Of a stretch of DNA of 64,000 nt, positions 56,501 to 64,000 are shown piece after piece. The DNA comes from Nephrocerus scutellatus. Lineage: Eukaryota > Arthropoda > Insecta > Diptera > Pipunculidae. The stretch covers positions 90,205,749-90,269,748 of the forward strand of contig OX352762.1 of NCBI GenBank assembly GCA_947095585.1, written 5' to 3'. Positions within the stretch are counted from its first letter, which is position 1; every line of letters starts with the position of its first letter. The notes below the pieces were generated by a model. That model was not told where the DNA came from and did no database searches. It saw only the letters and a list, made by a program, of their open reading frames with translations. The position numbers were made by a program, and so were the translations under genes.

Positions 56501-57696
56501 AATTAACAACTTAATACTTAAGTTTTTGGATTTGACAAAACAAAAATGTTCTGCTCGTTATTTTTATATTATATTTTCTGTATTTTTTGAAAAGTTTATA
56601 AACTTAAGAACTAAGATCTACCAACCTAACGAGCAGAAATTATTTTTTTTTGTCAAAACCAAAATCCATACATTTCTGCAACTCTTAAGTTTTTCATTGT
56701 GACGGCTATTAAACAGATACAGATTTGTAAGCGTTTGAAAAATATTATTTAATAGTTAAAAGATAAACCACAATTGAATACCATTAATTGGGTATTTTTC
56801 TAATATACAAATGAGGTACATTTGCAAATCCAATCTACGAGTAAATAGCAAACATACATAAATAATTTTATTTCGCTTTTAATATTAACATTAATTGAGA
56901 GTGTGTATAAAATTATAAATTGCGAGTATTTCCATCAAAAACAGTTAGTTTATTTTCGATAGAACGCATAAAACGTTAGCTTCAATTTAACATCCACAGG
57001 ATTGAAAAAAATGGATAATTTTTGTTTTTAAAAATTGACTTCTTTTTTGTTTGAATTCACATCACCCTTTGCAAAGCGATGACGAAACAAAGGAAAAATC
57101 TTTTGTATCAAAGTAGTTGAAGTCTCACTCTTACCTGTGGGTAAAATGGCGTTGTTCTCGCGACGCCAGGTAATTGTTGGCGTCGGAAAGCCACCAGCAT
57201 AGCATTCCATTTGAACTTCGGTACCTTCCGAGGCGACAATCGATTGTGTAGAATTATCAGATATAACAGGTGGACGCCTCACTGATAGCTTAACATTAGC
57301 TGTAACTTTGTGGACCACAGAGATGACCACTTGACATGTGTATGTTCCAGCATCAGTTTCTTGGATATCTTTAATCTGTAGCTTGTACGTCGATGAATTT
57401 GGGTCGTAACGCATAGCGAAGCGCGAGTCTTTTATAACAAGTGTGCTCCCCGTTGATAAAAACACTGGATCATTGTCGCTTTTTATCCATAAAACTGAAT
57501 ATTCCCGAGCATATTGGACGGAACAATCAAATTCGACTGTACCACCAATATCTTTGATTTGTTCCTGCGTTATATACGAAATAGTTGGAGTCCTTTGCGC
57601 ACTCGAAATGCCAAATTGTGATATGACGATTAGCGATAAGGTGAGGGACAACATTGAGGATGTCGTTAATAGTTTATTCACCAATATGGAAGCCAT
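32521..57696 (-). CDS. Lac: Lachesin, GPI-anchored Ig-superfamily adhesion protein
   Basis: Two coding exons on the minus strand, 57696-57135 and 33062-32521, joined over a 24,072-bp GT-AG intron; 367 residues. Lachesin is a cell-surface homophilic adhesion protein of septate junctions and neurons. Seen: hydrophobic signal peptide (about 14-33, LSLTLSLIVISQFGISSA); Ig1 with EFDCSVQ...AGTYTCQV; Ig2 with VQMECYAGGFPTPTITWRRE and GTYYCVAD; Ig3 with DLECHIEAYPPPAIVW and GDYVCKAVN; then CPPACGQAYYGG and a hydrophobic tail typical of a GPI signal. The splice joins NNAILPT|DSATYVGNILK inside Ig2, with one shared base per codon. It matches my memory of Drosophila Lac closely (about 359 aa). All features from 33.1 to 57.1 kb lie within its intron. 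Further 5' non-coding exons upstream of 57.7 kb are possible. Confidence 0.95.
33230..34105 (-). repeat. Family D repeat-cored element, near-complete copy
   Basis: Ends: CATGTAAATTCTCTAATAGG (left) and GAAGTTAATACAGAGAATAC (right), together giving a short inverted repeat around AAATTCTCTA. Between them the core ATCGGAGATACACATGTGTA and TAAAATTTGAAGAAAATCG recurs at about 33410, 33531, 33629, 33726, 33850 and 33964 (spacings 97-124 bp), with GC-rich GGGGCCC/GGGCCCGATCACTCC between. The right terminal part reads GATCGCAAGATTCCACGAC then ACACGGGC. No coding domain recognised. Confidence 0.75.
34245..34461. repeat. Tc1/mariner-type MITE with GGGTGTCCCAACAAGAGC ends
   Basis: About 217 bp with TIRs GGGTGTCCCAACAAGAGCGC (left) and the complement of GGGTGTCCCAACAAGAGCAC (right). 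AT-rich flanks allow TA target sites. The end sequence resembles, but is not the same as, that of the element at 7296-7829. No coding capacity. Confidence 0.8.
34642..35280 (-). pseudogene. Non-LTR reverse transcriptase fragment
   Basis: Minus-strand RT palm: FVPDYLTGRTQQVFVNGNYS (the 'yLsgR.Q.V.v.g..S' block), then after a stop at about 35153 TGVPQGSVLGLFLFDLYVND and HMFANDVC where YADD is expected, followed by VKNLDVIINSSLSENDYINS. The catalytic box reads FAND, so an essential Asp is lost. Jockey/I-like by motif style. At about 35280 it is cut by a family D element. Confidence 0.8.
35272..35790 (+). repeat. Family D repeat-cored element
   Basis: Opposite orientation to 33230-34105. It starts AATTCTCTATATTAACTTCG and GTGCCCGTGGCTGGCTGGCG, runs through three or four core units (for example CGATGGACAACACCTTTTTG, TTTTCTTCAAATTTTATACG), and ends TTAGAGAATTTTCACG. 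It is inserted next to, or into, the RT fragment. Confidence 0.75.
35932..36040 (+). mobile_element. SINE tail fragment (head missing)
   Basis: Reverse complement of the 3' half of the SINE at 9139-9387: CTTCTCAATTCATCGTTCGG, GTAGGTCCCTTCCATTTGTG, CACAAATGGTCGCGAGAAG. The tRNA-like head is absent, as in a 5'-truncated retroposition. Confidence 0.75.
36041..37010. other. Lachesin intron, no further element recognised
   Basis: Short open frames without known domains. A Gly/Lys-rich stretch (36465-36500, GGAGGCAGAGGCAAAGGCAG) is a simple purine-rich repeat. Confidence 0.35.
37011..37140 (+). promoter_or_regulatory. Heat-shock-promoter-like block (HSEs + TATA)
   Basis: The HSE consensus is alternating nGAAn/nTTCn pentamers. 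37011-37030 is a near-palindrome ATACCAGAATGTTCTGGTAT holding aGAAt-gTTCt flanked by one-mismatch units. 37072-37086 is a perfect three-unit HSE, cGAAc-cTTCt-tGAAa. A TATA box TATAAATA follows at 37099-37106, 12 bp beyond the HSE, close to the spacing in fly Hsp promoters. Predicted start is about 37130-37136 on the plus strand, antisense to Lachesin. The first 200 bp downstream look like an A-rich leader with several very short ORFs; no Hsp coding sequence follows. Confidence 0.6.
37365..37635. repeat. MITE family B, second copy
   Basis: The interior shares CAGCACAGACGGCTGAACTT and AAGCTTTTTACATAAATTG with the reversed interior of 4222-4646. The right end reads GGTCCCGTCTGTAAGAACGT then CCCACACCTCCATTTTT. 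The left TIR is missing or strongly changed. Confidence 0.65.
37660..38090 (-). repeat. Family D repeat-cored element, partial
   Basis: Contains ACAAAAAGTGTCAAAAATAC, GGGGCCCGATCCTTCCG and the terminal part (GTGTGCAAAGTTTCAATAAA, CCAGCCACGGG, GAAGTTAATATAGAGAATTT). About 38190-38300 then carries a repeated CGCGTGTGGCG phrase, whose relative is at about 35810-35840. Confidence 0.65.
39175..39827 (-). repeat. Family D element split by about 0.4 kb of other sequence
   Basis: The left end is at 39195-39262 (TCATCTAAATTCTCTAATCG, ATATGGGAGCCCCTCG) and the right part at about 39677-39827 (AAAGTGTTGTCTCCGGAAAT, GAAGTTAATATAGAGAATTT). The intervening segment has no family D cores and may be an insertion. 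Confidence 0.55.
40090..40300 (+). pseudogene. Non-LTR reverse transcriptase C-terminal fragment
   Basis: Reads SKLLVYKTMVTPVLTYGFET and FERKILRRKLLARM, the region after the RT palm in RTE-like elements. It matches the family of 19876-20275 in the opposite orientation. Stops interrupt it soon after. A smaller scrap of the same site is at about 55513-55540. Confidence 0.7.
41268..41745 (+). repeat. Family D repeat-cored element
   Basis: Starts AAATTCTCTATATTAACTTT and GTGCCCGTGG(CTGG)3CGG. Cores are at about 41390, 41490 and 41575, and it ends CGATTAGAGAATTTACACGG plus a T tract. Same orientation as 35272-35790. Confidence 0.75.
42040..42740 (+). pseudogene. CR1/Jockey-like reverse transcriptase C-terminal fragment
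   Basis: Frames on the plus strand give GLPSDLATIYKTFIRPKFEH, LHQLDRIQNRAILLI, SLFYLVFYQRCSREISSCMP and SFFSRTTRMWNAMPSSVFPH. These are the usual order 'FiRP.lEy', 'LDrIQnrA..li', 'lfyr.y.g.CS.El', 'sF..rt..lWN.LP..vFp'. Stops and frameshifts separate them. Confidence 0.75.
43600..44730 (+). pseudogene. Non-LTR retrotransposon RNase H and C-terminus, broken
   Basis: Plus-strand frames: QRAACMLISGALCTTPTRAL (RT thumb, about 43705-43760); RNase H start IQFFTDGSKLPGKVEIGVF (43960-44015) with the first catalytic Asp; RLPDRCSVYQAEVM (44055-44095) with the Glu; YVDSQAVIKSL (44148-44180) with the third Asp; FNIRIIWVP; then GQRRELRMIVGIMTGHCM and EEETIENLLCSCPALMHRRH, ending near 44693. Frameshifts at about 43793, 44100 and 44350 break it. 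I/Jockey/R1-type organisation. Confidence 0.82.
44731..47724. other. Lachesin intron, about 3 kb with no element recognised
   Basis: AT-rich with a few short frames (for example 45946-46152, 68 codons) that show no family signature. A GATGATGAT run is at 45170-45183. Confidence 0.4.
47725..48685 (-). repeat. Family D repeat-cored element, longest copy
   Basis: Left end TCGTGTAAATTCTCTAATTG, right end GAAGTTAATATAGAGAATAT. Cores occur at about 47866, 47970, 48094, 48214, 48324, 48446 and 48552 (spacings 104-124 bp), with GGGGCC/GGCCCGATCACTTCC between. Several frames stay open through three or four units and repeat peptides such as YTRVSSLKKIG; this is likely a by-product of the repeat structure. 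Confidence 0.8.
49028..49085. repeat. MITE family B end fragment
   Basis: CGGTCCCGTCCGTAAAAGTG then GTGCCCACACCTCCAGTTTT, matching the right TIR of 4222-4646. The rest of the element is absent. Confidence 0.6.
49210..49830 (+). pseudogene. Tc1/mariner-superfamily transposase relic
   Basis: Fragments in frame order: EQRFEIVKNLLPKSVLSS (HTH start, about 49263), QFTKELKPLDHLKRRSFGDW and AEKQLQVG (about 49530-49615), MRFIFALNSF in place of the 'FSDEAHFWLN' catalytic block, and STAWRVLWARRITFSGM for 'VTVWCALWAGGIIGP'. Catalytic residues are lost and frames are broken. It is the same broad family as the element at 7296-7829. Confidence 0.65.
49831..52590. other. Lachesin intron, no gene recognised
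   Basis: Short frames without signatures. At 52386-52410 the phrase AGCTGACCCGACAGACGTTG resembles a dispersed arthropod repeat I recall but cannot name. Confidence 0.35.
52595..53330. repeat. Degenerate GGTCTTTTGAGG array, interrupted
   Basis: Two blocks (about 52595-52760 and 53165-53330) consist of loosely repeated 11-15-mers around GGTCTTTTGAGG/GTCTTTTGG on the plus strand. About 400 bp of unrelated sequence separates them. The purine/pyrimidine asymmetry is strong (G+T rich). Confidence 0.7.
53368..54525 (-). mobile_element. Mariner transposon, full-length but inactivated
   Basis: TIRs CGAGGGGTGCCGTAAAGG (left) and the complement of CGAGGGATACCGTAAATG (right) are flanked by TA on both sides. 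The minus-strand transposase keeps the Mos1-like order: PKTAVVPEHIDAVRKLIDED, ISYQEIEACLGISNTSVYTI, ARWIPQ, then after deletions and frameshifts FFTKTGHVATVVLEDQKTVN, WYTTICLPAVF, APNDFFMFP and MQKRIDLKGEYFEKQ at the end. The middle with the first catalytic Asp is missing and several stops occur, so the element is dead. Confidence 0.9.
54880..55020 (+). repeat. Family D end fragment
   Basis: One core (TTTTCTTCAAATTTAATACA, CTGATAGACAACACTTTTTG) and the terminal TTAGAGAATTTACATG with T tract. A separate opposite-end fragment of the family (AAATTCTCTATATTAACTTG, GATAAATTTTTAACCC) is at about 55896-55980. Confidence 0.65.
56346..56432 (+). other. Exon-like short ORF, unidentified
   Basis: ATG at 56346 opens 29 codons of non-repetitive sequence (MDTKRLVRERALHIDPGMYE, then IVRSSEKMFK) followed by AAG|GTGAGG, a good splice donor. 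No second exon was recognised nearby. It is antisense within the Lachesin intron and could be an exon of a nested gene or chance. Confidence 0.25.
56459..56703. repeat. MITE family C copy
   Basis: Starts CTCTCACAATTAAAAACTTA with a second CTCTCACAAT start 34 bp inside. The interior has AACTAAGATCTACCAACCTA and CCAAAATCCATACATTTCTG, and it ends AAGTTTTTCATTGTGA. Same family as 5967-6371 and 14518-14731. Confidence 0.75.
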
Positions 57697-58632
57697 AGTA
57701 CTTTTGAATATCCTTTGGCTCTGACTGAATCACAATAAAATAGATTCTTATGCAATTAATATAAATTATTCAAAAATTAACTTAAATTCACACAGTACAT
57801 CTACACCACACCCAAACAGCAAAAAAACATGGAAGTGACTTAAAACGACTTTAATTTTTTCTCTTTCTTTTCAACTAAGTAAAAGCGAACTGAAGTAAAA
57901 CTCACTTAGTGCAAAAAAATTAGCAAAGACAAAAAACAACCAAAGAAATAGCGACGCGTACAGACAAACAAATTTAAAACAACCTCAAACGGCAAACGAT
58001 AAAACTCGAATGTTCATAGTTCATGTTTAATGTTTGTGGAAGTGGAAAGGGAATTGACCAAACAGACGGACTGCAATATGATTCTGACGTCGCTGACTTT
58101 TATATACGTGCAAGAGAGATGAATAATGACAAGGAAGATGTTTCTCCCGAACCATCACGTAACTCGTTTCCATTAGTTGACAAGTTATTGGTTAATAAAG
58201 GAAACAGTGATTTGATGAGAATTGTTTAAACAGAGTTTGAACTTAACTTTTATAATTTTAAGATTCTGTCTTATAACCTCGAAATCGAAAATAACCACAC
58301 AATATGTAGTCACAATACAACATTTAATTCACGAATGACGCCAACCAAAATGATGTGTTTAGATTTTAAGCTGTAATTTATAATAATAAAAATTGACATT
58401 TATACGTAATAATGAATTTGGTAGAAAAGCGTGAAGGGAGGGGGGGTGGTAGGGGTAAAACTTATAAAGAAATGTGATTTCTGAAATTTGATCTAGATAA
58501 AACAATCTCTTGATTTTTTTGGGTAAATATAACACAAATCTGACGGATTTTTTTTTTCAGATCAAGCTATTTGGGTGTATACATACAGCAAAACATATTT
58601 TTGCATGAATCTGGGTTGAGTTGGGTTGGATT
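57697..58632. other. Lachesin 5' flank with an unidentified small ORF
   Basis: This is presumably the Lachesin promoter/5' UTR side. A plus-strand ORF at 58023-58229 (68 codons, acidic, starting MFNVCGSGKGIDQTDGLQYD) has no family signature and could be chance. Confidence 0.35.
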
Positions 58633-59150
58633 GAATATAATTTTCGTCAAATGCAAAATGGCGTCAAGCTGTAATGTAATCAGGCTGAAATAGAGATTGA
58701 AATTTGACACCTGTATACACCTGTATGCCATTTAGTGGAATTAGTTGATGGATTGTATTTATGTTATACAAAACTATATCTAAATTTCTGAAAGAAAAAT
58801 GGAAACGCGTGACTTCATTTTGTAATTGACGAAAATAGTTTTAAACAAAACAAATATTAGCATAAGGGGAACGTAATTTATTACTTATCTCGTTTCCATT
58901 TAATTAAATATGTTGAAAAAATTATAGCATTCACGGAAACTTGTTTGAATTGAGTTTTCGTTATTCTCATTTTGAAATAAACGAAATTACTTAAGTTAAG
59001 TAGAGTTTTAATTCCAAATGGCGATTATTTATTATTTTGTAATTAGTTGAAAGATTTTCTTTATTTTATCATATTTTCAATTATATTTCAATTTGAATAC
59101 ATGAGAACGCGTGATGCCATTTTGCATTTGACGATAATAAATTTCAAAAC
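58633..59150. repeat. Inverted-repeat element, about 0.5 kb
   Basis: CGTCAAATGCAAAATGGCGTC near 58648 is matched by the complement of GATGCCATTTTGCATTTGACG near 59115. A further related phrase in the same orientation as the right end is at about 58807-58836. A MITE is likely; no coding content. Confidence 0.5.
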
Positions 59151-59325
59151 AAACTTATACAACCATTTTCATGGATACATCCCACGATACCACGAATTTA
59201 TTTGATATTTCTATTAAATGTTGTTATACAAGGTGGGTCAAAGTGATGTGATAATGTTCATTTGCTATGATTTTTGCAAAAGGCGTCAATTGTCATTGTT
59301 CTTTGACATTTGCATTTACATTACA

Positions 59326-59465
59326 TTTACGGCATAAAACTCTGCGCCAGAGAGCGCTCGAGCGCAGATTTTTTCAAAAGGGAAATGTGGTTTTTAAGGG
59401 GAAAGGAACACTTGACAGCCAAAAAACTACTCTGGTGCATAGTTTTTAAGAAAAAAAATTTACAA
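59326..59465. repeat. MITE family A relative, short form
   Basis: Begins CATAAAACTCTGCGCCAGAG and ends CTCTGGTGCATAGTTTTTAA then GAAAAAAAATTTA, like the termini of 1560-1818 and 4758-5014, but the interior is shorter. AGCGCTCGAGCGC inside is palindromic. Confidence 0.5.
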
Positions 59466-60358
59466 AAGTCTTATTCATATTTTCGGTAATATTTACTTGA
59501 AAAAAGTTATTTTTTTTTTACTTTAGTCACCTTACTATGATTCAAGGGATCTAAAAAAATTAGAAAGTTATAAATTTTTTATAATCTTGGTATTTTTGAA
59601 TTTTTTTAAAAAAGTGCTCAAAACTTTGAAAGCCCCCCTCTGACCATAAGGGAGCATTTCCACCAAACAAGATTTCGGTTTTCGAGGTAGGTCTGCTCAA
59701 TAGGGGCTTTCAGAAGGGTCGTTCCCGAAAGCCGTAATCCCTTAAATCCTACAACGCACTTTAGCCCATTTATTTCCAAATAGGTGTTCGACTGAAACAA
59801 CAACAATTCAGTCGAAATTACTACTAGTCGTCCAGCTCAATAATCGTGTTTAGTCGAAATGACGACAATTGTGACGTCATTCGTAAGTCGAAATGCTTAC
59901 ACACTCGACCCCCAGAATCCGACGTCTTCTTACAAAATATTAAAAATAAAAATCTACCCAGGTATTTTCGTTGAGTTTAAACTGAGTACATATAACGAAA
60001 ATTCTTCTCAACTCTGGTTTATTGTTAACCAATGTTCAATCGGTGTGGCGAACAGTATTGTGTTTGTATGGTTTCTACGTTTGACGGCTGTACTATTGCT
60101 ACTACAATCTTCGCACTACAAGCTACTGCCTAATGATACAAATTGTGTTCGGCAGTAAAGCAATACAAAGTCACAAAGCAGAAAGCACCAACAATTAACA
60201 AAGGACGTGTGTCGTTTTGTGCTTACGGCTAGGGAGGCTGTTTTGTGGTTGACTGCTATTGTGTTTGTGTGTAGAAATTTTAGATTTTTAAAGAAAGTTG
60301 TTTCTTTTTTGTAATAAAAGCGTTGTAATTCAAATATTTTATACAAACTTTCTTCGTA

Positions 60359-61508
60359 ATGACCTCGGTCGAACGCTTTGACATAGAAAAAGTACTGTCT
60401 ACATTCCAAAATAGTTTGCTGGATGATGATGACGTTCTCATGGATGAATACCTGAATGCATATGAGGAAATCAATAAGTACATGAGTTTTTTTTAAACAA
60501 TAAACGTGGAAAGTAAACTATTTTTCTTTGCCTCATATCAAGATTTTTTCATCTAATGGGTACAGTCTTTAGCTTTGTCAGCAGTGATATCCGCTCCAAA
60601 ATTGATATTCTTAATGAATTTCGGTTAAAGGATCCAAACAACGAACAATTCGTAACGGTAAAAACTATGATGATATACGAAAAGGAGGCTAGCCTCTTAA
60701 AAAACTCTAACTACGTGTCAGGAAGTCGGACATTACTACGCTTGCACCGTGGCCTCGGTGAGTCGAACCTTTAGTATGTGATTGGATTGTGCCAATGTAT
60801 TTTGTTTATCTTTTTCGACGAGTCTCAGTTGATAACGGCAAACCAACCCAAATACTTTTCACTACAATTGTTCTTGTTTATGTGTAGTTATATTCTCCTA
60901 TGAGAACTAAAAGTAGTGGTCCATCAACATCAACTTACTCGTACAACTATGTGTAGTAAAGCCCAGCAAGTGTTCACAATCGAAACATATTTTTTAAATT
61001 TATTATTTTGTTATCTTATCACGTATAGAGTAATTTCGTGTTTTCCGAACAAGCCTAACTAAGATCTAGATCTGCTTCTCTATCTTATCGTATTTTAATT
61101 GGCGCAAAATTTTGCGGTTAATGCAATTTATTATTTATTTAAATGCTAGTTAAGAAATTTTTTGTCTTTAAAGTAATGTAATTTCTAACTCTTGCTTTTA
61201 TGTATTTTGCAGAATTTGTACATGAATTCCTTTATCGTATGGCGGAACTTGAAGAATACGACAAAACCCACCCGTCTTGTAAAAGTGCATACAATGACAC
61301 CCTAGCCAAATACCATCCATGGGTAATACGTAAGGGAGCACTTGTCGCCATGTATGCATTACCAACCCAAGGGGAACTCCTCAAGCGAGTATGTGAAAAT
61401 GCTTCGCGGGCAGTAGAGATGTTGCCGGAAATGTTGAAAGCTACAAAAATTGTCTACGACAGAACAGAAGCGCTGTACACAGCGTATGACTTACATCAAC
61501 TGCCTTAA
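60359..61508 (+). CDS. CPTP: Ceramide-1-phosphate transfer protein (GLTP fold)
   Basis: Exons 60359-60477, 60543-60757, 61213-61508; 209 residues (human CPTP 214). It is a cytosolic protein that carries ceramide-1-phosphate between membranes. Seen: the family order LMGTVFSFVSSDIRSKIDIL, SGSRTLLRLHRGLEF, and YNDTLAKYHPWVIRKG, ending YDLHQLP (human ends LLDLP). The phosphate-head-binding residues of human CPTP (D56, K60, R106, R110, H150) line up with D55, K59, R102, R106 and H146. Splice phases agree: AA|A gives Lys and G|AA gives Glu. Introns are 65 and 455 nt. The start ATG at 60359 gives MTSVERFDIEKVL. In Drosophila the likely counterpart is a CG-numbered GLTP-domain gene. Confidence 0.93.
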
Positions 61509-61696
61509 AAATGCAAATCGAGTTATAATCACTTGTTTACAATCAGTATGCTGCTTTAGCAAGCACACATTCCATTTCATCATTGCCTGTAGCCTTTGTC
61601 TATTAAACTTAGCCAGCTGTGTTGTTGAAATATACATTGTATTATTGTAATTTTAGGTATAGTTTAGTAAAATTGTGTAATCGTCTGTGTTATTTC

Positions 61697-61702
61697 AATA
61701 AA
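61697..61702 (+). terminator. Candidate CPTP polyadenylation signal
   Basis: AATAAA 188 bp beyond the stop codon, preceded by TATTTC. Confidence 0.5.
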
Positions 61703-61708
61703 TACCAA

Positions 61709-62595
61709 AATATAAATGCTGTTTTGAAATTTTAATAGTGATTTCGTTAAGATTTAAAACGATTTTATTGTTTATTGAAGTACATATACAATAAGACCAC
61801 GGTCACGCGACTGATTGAAATCGAAGAGGTTGCGTTTATCGAGGTTATAGCAAAAACTCAGTTAAGTTAAGAGAGAAAACAACGTAAGAATAATATAAAA
61901 TAATTATAAACTAATCCATTCCAGATTTTTTTAATCATCCTTGGTAGATTTGTGCATATTGTATTAACCGGTTAACTTTTTTGATACGCCCACAGCAAGA
62001 ATAAATGCCAACCACTTAACGCGAAGGAAAAACTTAATGCGCACACAAAATACAATCTGCAACTACTAACAAATCTTACAAAGAATGGTCGATATTACAA
62101 TTAAATTAATAAAATAAAATAAAAAGTATTTTAAAACAAAGACTGACGTTTTGTTGATAAAATGTTATTCTAGTGTTCTGTGTCAATGTGCTATACGCGA
62201 AGGCATTAACCCTCGGAAAATATGCTTAACTAACCTACAAAAAGACCCTCATGCGATTGGCATTTTCGTAAATTGATCGCAACGCTCGAAAATTCTAACC
62301 CCGTCCAGCAAGGAAGATTCACTACAACAACAATTTAGTCAAAATGAACCTGTAAATCAACGGGTCTGTAGTTACGGAGATTCTGGGCAAAAGAAAATAA
62401 ATATAAAGAACTGAACATACAAAAAACTATTAGAAATTTAATACTAAAGTTGCGTTTATTCAATAAGTTTTCATCACGACAGTTGCGTTTACTAAGTCAT
62501 GATACGCATTTGAATGTTTCGATAATCAAGGAGTTGTCGTATTAGATAAATAAATTTACACAATTAAATTGTTTTAATTTAATTTAAGTATCCGA
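61709..62595. other. Convergent intergenic spacer
   Basis: Separates the 3' ends of CPTP (+) and the WDR89-like gene (-). No gene. TTTATT at 62455-62460 is a minus-strand AATAAA that could serve the WDR89-like gene. Confidence 0.45.
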
Positions 62596-64000
62596 CTAAT
62601 ATGGAGTCCTTCCGTGCTCCCTGTTGGTTTTGGAATTCGATTTTATTTTTAGTTTACTAGCGTCGGAGATCAGAGATGACTGACTGGGCGCGGTTTGCTC
62701 AGTAAATGGAGTCCACAGTGTAACGATGCCGCCCTCTCCTGCGGTTACCATCAAGTTTGACTGCAGAAGAAGTATTTATTATAAGTTCTATTGAAGTTAC
62801 GAATCCTTTTAAAAGAATCCAATATAAGCGTTTCTTCCAAATTGATAAACTTCATACATACCTTGGAATTGAAAACACTATCCCGTACCAGCTGTTTGTT
62901 TCCATTGAAATTAGCTAGTGGCAACAGTTCTTTGTTTTGTAACTTAACCGAACGCAGTATTTCACTTGAACAAAGAAATTTGCAAATTAATTCAAAATTA
63001 AAAATATTTTTTACAAACAAGTCTTAATAAAATACTTCTTAATTAGCTCCCCTTTTCAAATATTTATTCTTAATCGACTAACACTACGACTGCTTAGACT
63101 TACCTTTTTTTTAAAAAAGTTCCTGCTAGCAAAATAATACTTCCATCATCCGTATTATGACAATTCACTAGGTAACAATTCTCCTGTGCTTTTCTACGAA
63201 TAGATTCAGTAACTAGACTTCTTTCGAATTTCGCTGCATAATTGTCTTTCCATTCATAAATATTGAAATCATTAATATCGGTAATGCACGATATAAAATC
63301 CTTGTCGTAGACGTTTTTGTACCTGCAAAAAAATTCATAACGTATCATAGTTAAAAATGATTTTTCTACACCGCCAACCATTTCACCCTGGAAACGCTGC
63401 TCTCCGTGTTGATTGTTCTTTCAAGCGAACGACTTTCTTTACTTTTAGAAATATCAAAAATATTGATAAGACCATCTGTAGAGCCTGAGCACAATAAATT
63501 TGGATTCGTCGCATGGAAATTGACTGACGTCACATCATCTCGATGACTAACAAAATAACCACCAAGCAGTTTCTTTTGCCGGACGTCAAAAAATAGCATA
63601 TACACTTTGCCATTGTGTTGCTCAGTGCCGGTACAAATAATCCTACTGTTAGCATTACAATCAAAGCAAAGGGTTGTTTTTGGACACTTCGCAGTTTCTA
63701 ATAAAAAAAAAAACAATGCAAATGCAAGTCACCTTTAAAGTGCATTATAATGTCTTTTACAACCCACCTACAAAACGCGACTGTTCCTGGTTTGTTCGCA
63801 AATCGTATAGTAGTATTTGCCCACTAGTTGTCCCAATAAGCAGATTGTTCGCACTTTCGTCAACAAATTTAACACCACAAATACTGTTTCCGGCTTCTGG
63901 TTGTCCGATACTACATGGTTGGATGGTGTTCAGATTTGATAGTCCATGACTATCATTTATATCAAGGATGTGAACCGTTCCATTTGATAGGCCAGCTACA
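62596..64000 (-). CDS. WDR89-like WD40-repeat protein, 5' end outside the window
   Basis: Minus-strand exons: 63768 to beyond 64000, 63697-63370, 63322-63104, 62964-62862, 62760-62596; phases agree. WD40 propeller of the WDR89 type, function poorly known. Seen: VAGLSNGTVHILDIND, LLIGTTSGQILLYDLRTN, LCFDCNANSRIICTGTE, SHRDDVTSVNFHATNPNLLC then SGSTDGLINIFDISKS (human WDR89 has the same SHsDDVT..hFhp.NPn..SGSsDGL.NvFDI block), and MVTAGEGGIVTLWTP, with a Lys/Ser-rich tail. One intron (63369-63323) is only 47 nt and depends on a GGT|GTAGAA donor, the least certain junction. The N-terminal blades lie past 64000. Confidence 0.85.

Noticed and set aside
60359..61508. Translin (trsn)
   Set aside because: First impression from exon layout and length. 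The sequence itself carries the GLTP/CPTP blocks (GTVFSF, SRTLLRLHR, YHPWV) and no translin signature.
1..64000. CRISPR arrays, operons or other prokaryotic systems
   Set aside because: Direct repeats here have irregular spacing or are TE units; genes have spliceosomal introns and poly(A) signals, so the DNA is eukaryotic.

Overview
The window is AT-rich, intron-bearing eukaryotic DNA, most likely from a higher fly (Diptera, Cyclorrhapha; a tephritid-like fruit fly is my best guess). The deduced proteins resemble Drosophila/insect proteins, introns are short (47-74 nt) apart from a few long ones, and the intergenic DNA is packed with insect-type transposable elements (mariner, copia, non-LTR retroelements, tRNA-derived SINEs, MITEs). 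The species call is inference; no search was run.

Six cellular genes can be modelled to the exon level. (1) 1998-3731 (+): ALG3/Not56 mannosyltransferase of N-glycan assembly. (2) 11286-14250 (-): l(2)denticleless/Cdt2, the WD40 substrate receptor of the CRL4 ubiquitin ligase. (3) 17229-19646 (+): a coiled-coil augmin subunit, best matched to HAUS5/dgt5. (4) 32521-57696 (-): Lachesin, a GPI-anchored Ig-domain adhesion protein whose two coding exons are separated by a 24-kb intron. (5) 60359-61508 (+): a ceramide-1-phosphate transfer protein (GLTP fold). (6) 62596 to beyond 64000 (-): a WDR89-like WD40 protein cut by the window end. ALG3/l(2)not and l(2)dtl are, from memory, also close neighbours at cytological 59F in D. 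melanogaster, so 2-14 kb may be old microsynteny. No functional link joins the six genes otherwise.

Between genes: 1.5-10.9 kb is a MITE-rich stretch with a full-length SINE flanked by a 14-bp target-site duplication, an apparently exact 627-bp tandem duplication, and an inverted copy of the ALG3 3' UTR. 19.8-25.3 kb is a graveyard of a non-LTR element (-), a copia element (+), a DUF4780-type gag-like ORF (+) and a 118-bp tandem array. 25.6-32 kb holds a PIF/Harbinger-like TIR element, a second SINE and repeat fragments. The Lachesin intron (33.1-57.1 kb) holds several copies of an unnamed element family made of ~100-125-bp internal repeats, RT and RNase H fragments, two DNA-transposon relics (one a recognisable mariner with TIRs and TA target sites), and an isolated block with heat-shock-promoter architecture (HSEs plus TATA box) at 37.0-37.14 kb with no protein-coding gene visible behind it.

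The most unusual items are that orphan heat-shock promoter inside the Lachesin intron, the repeat-cored element family, the mobile-looking 3' UTR of ALG3 with its inverted copy 7 kb away, an out-of-frame AUG overlapping the ALG3 start, and a GC-AG intron in dtl.
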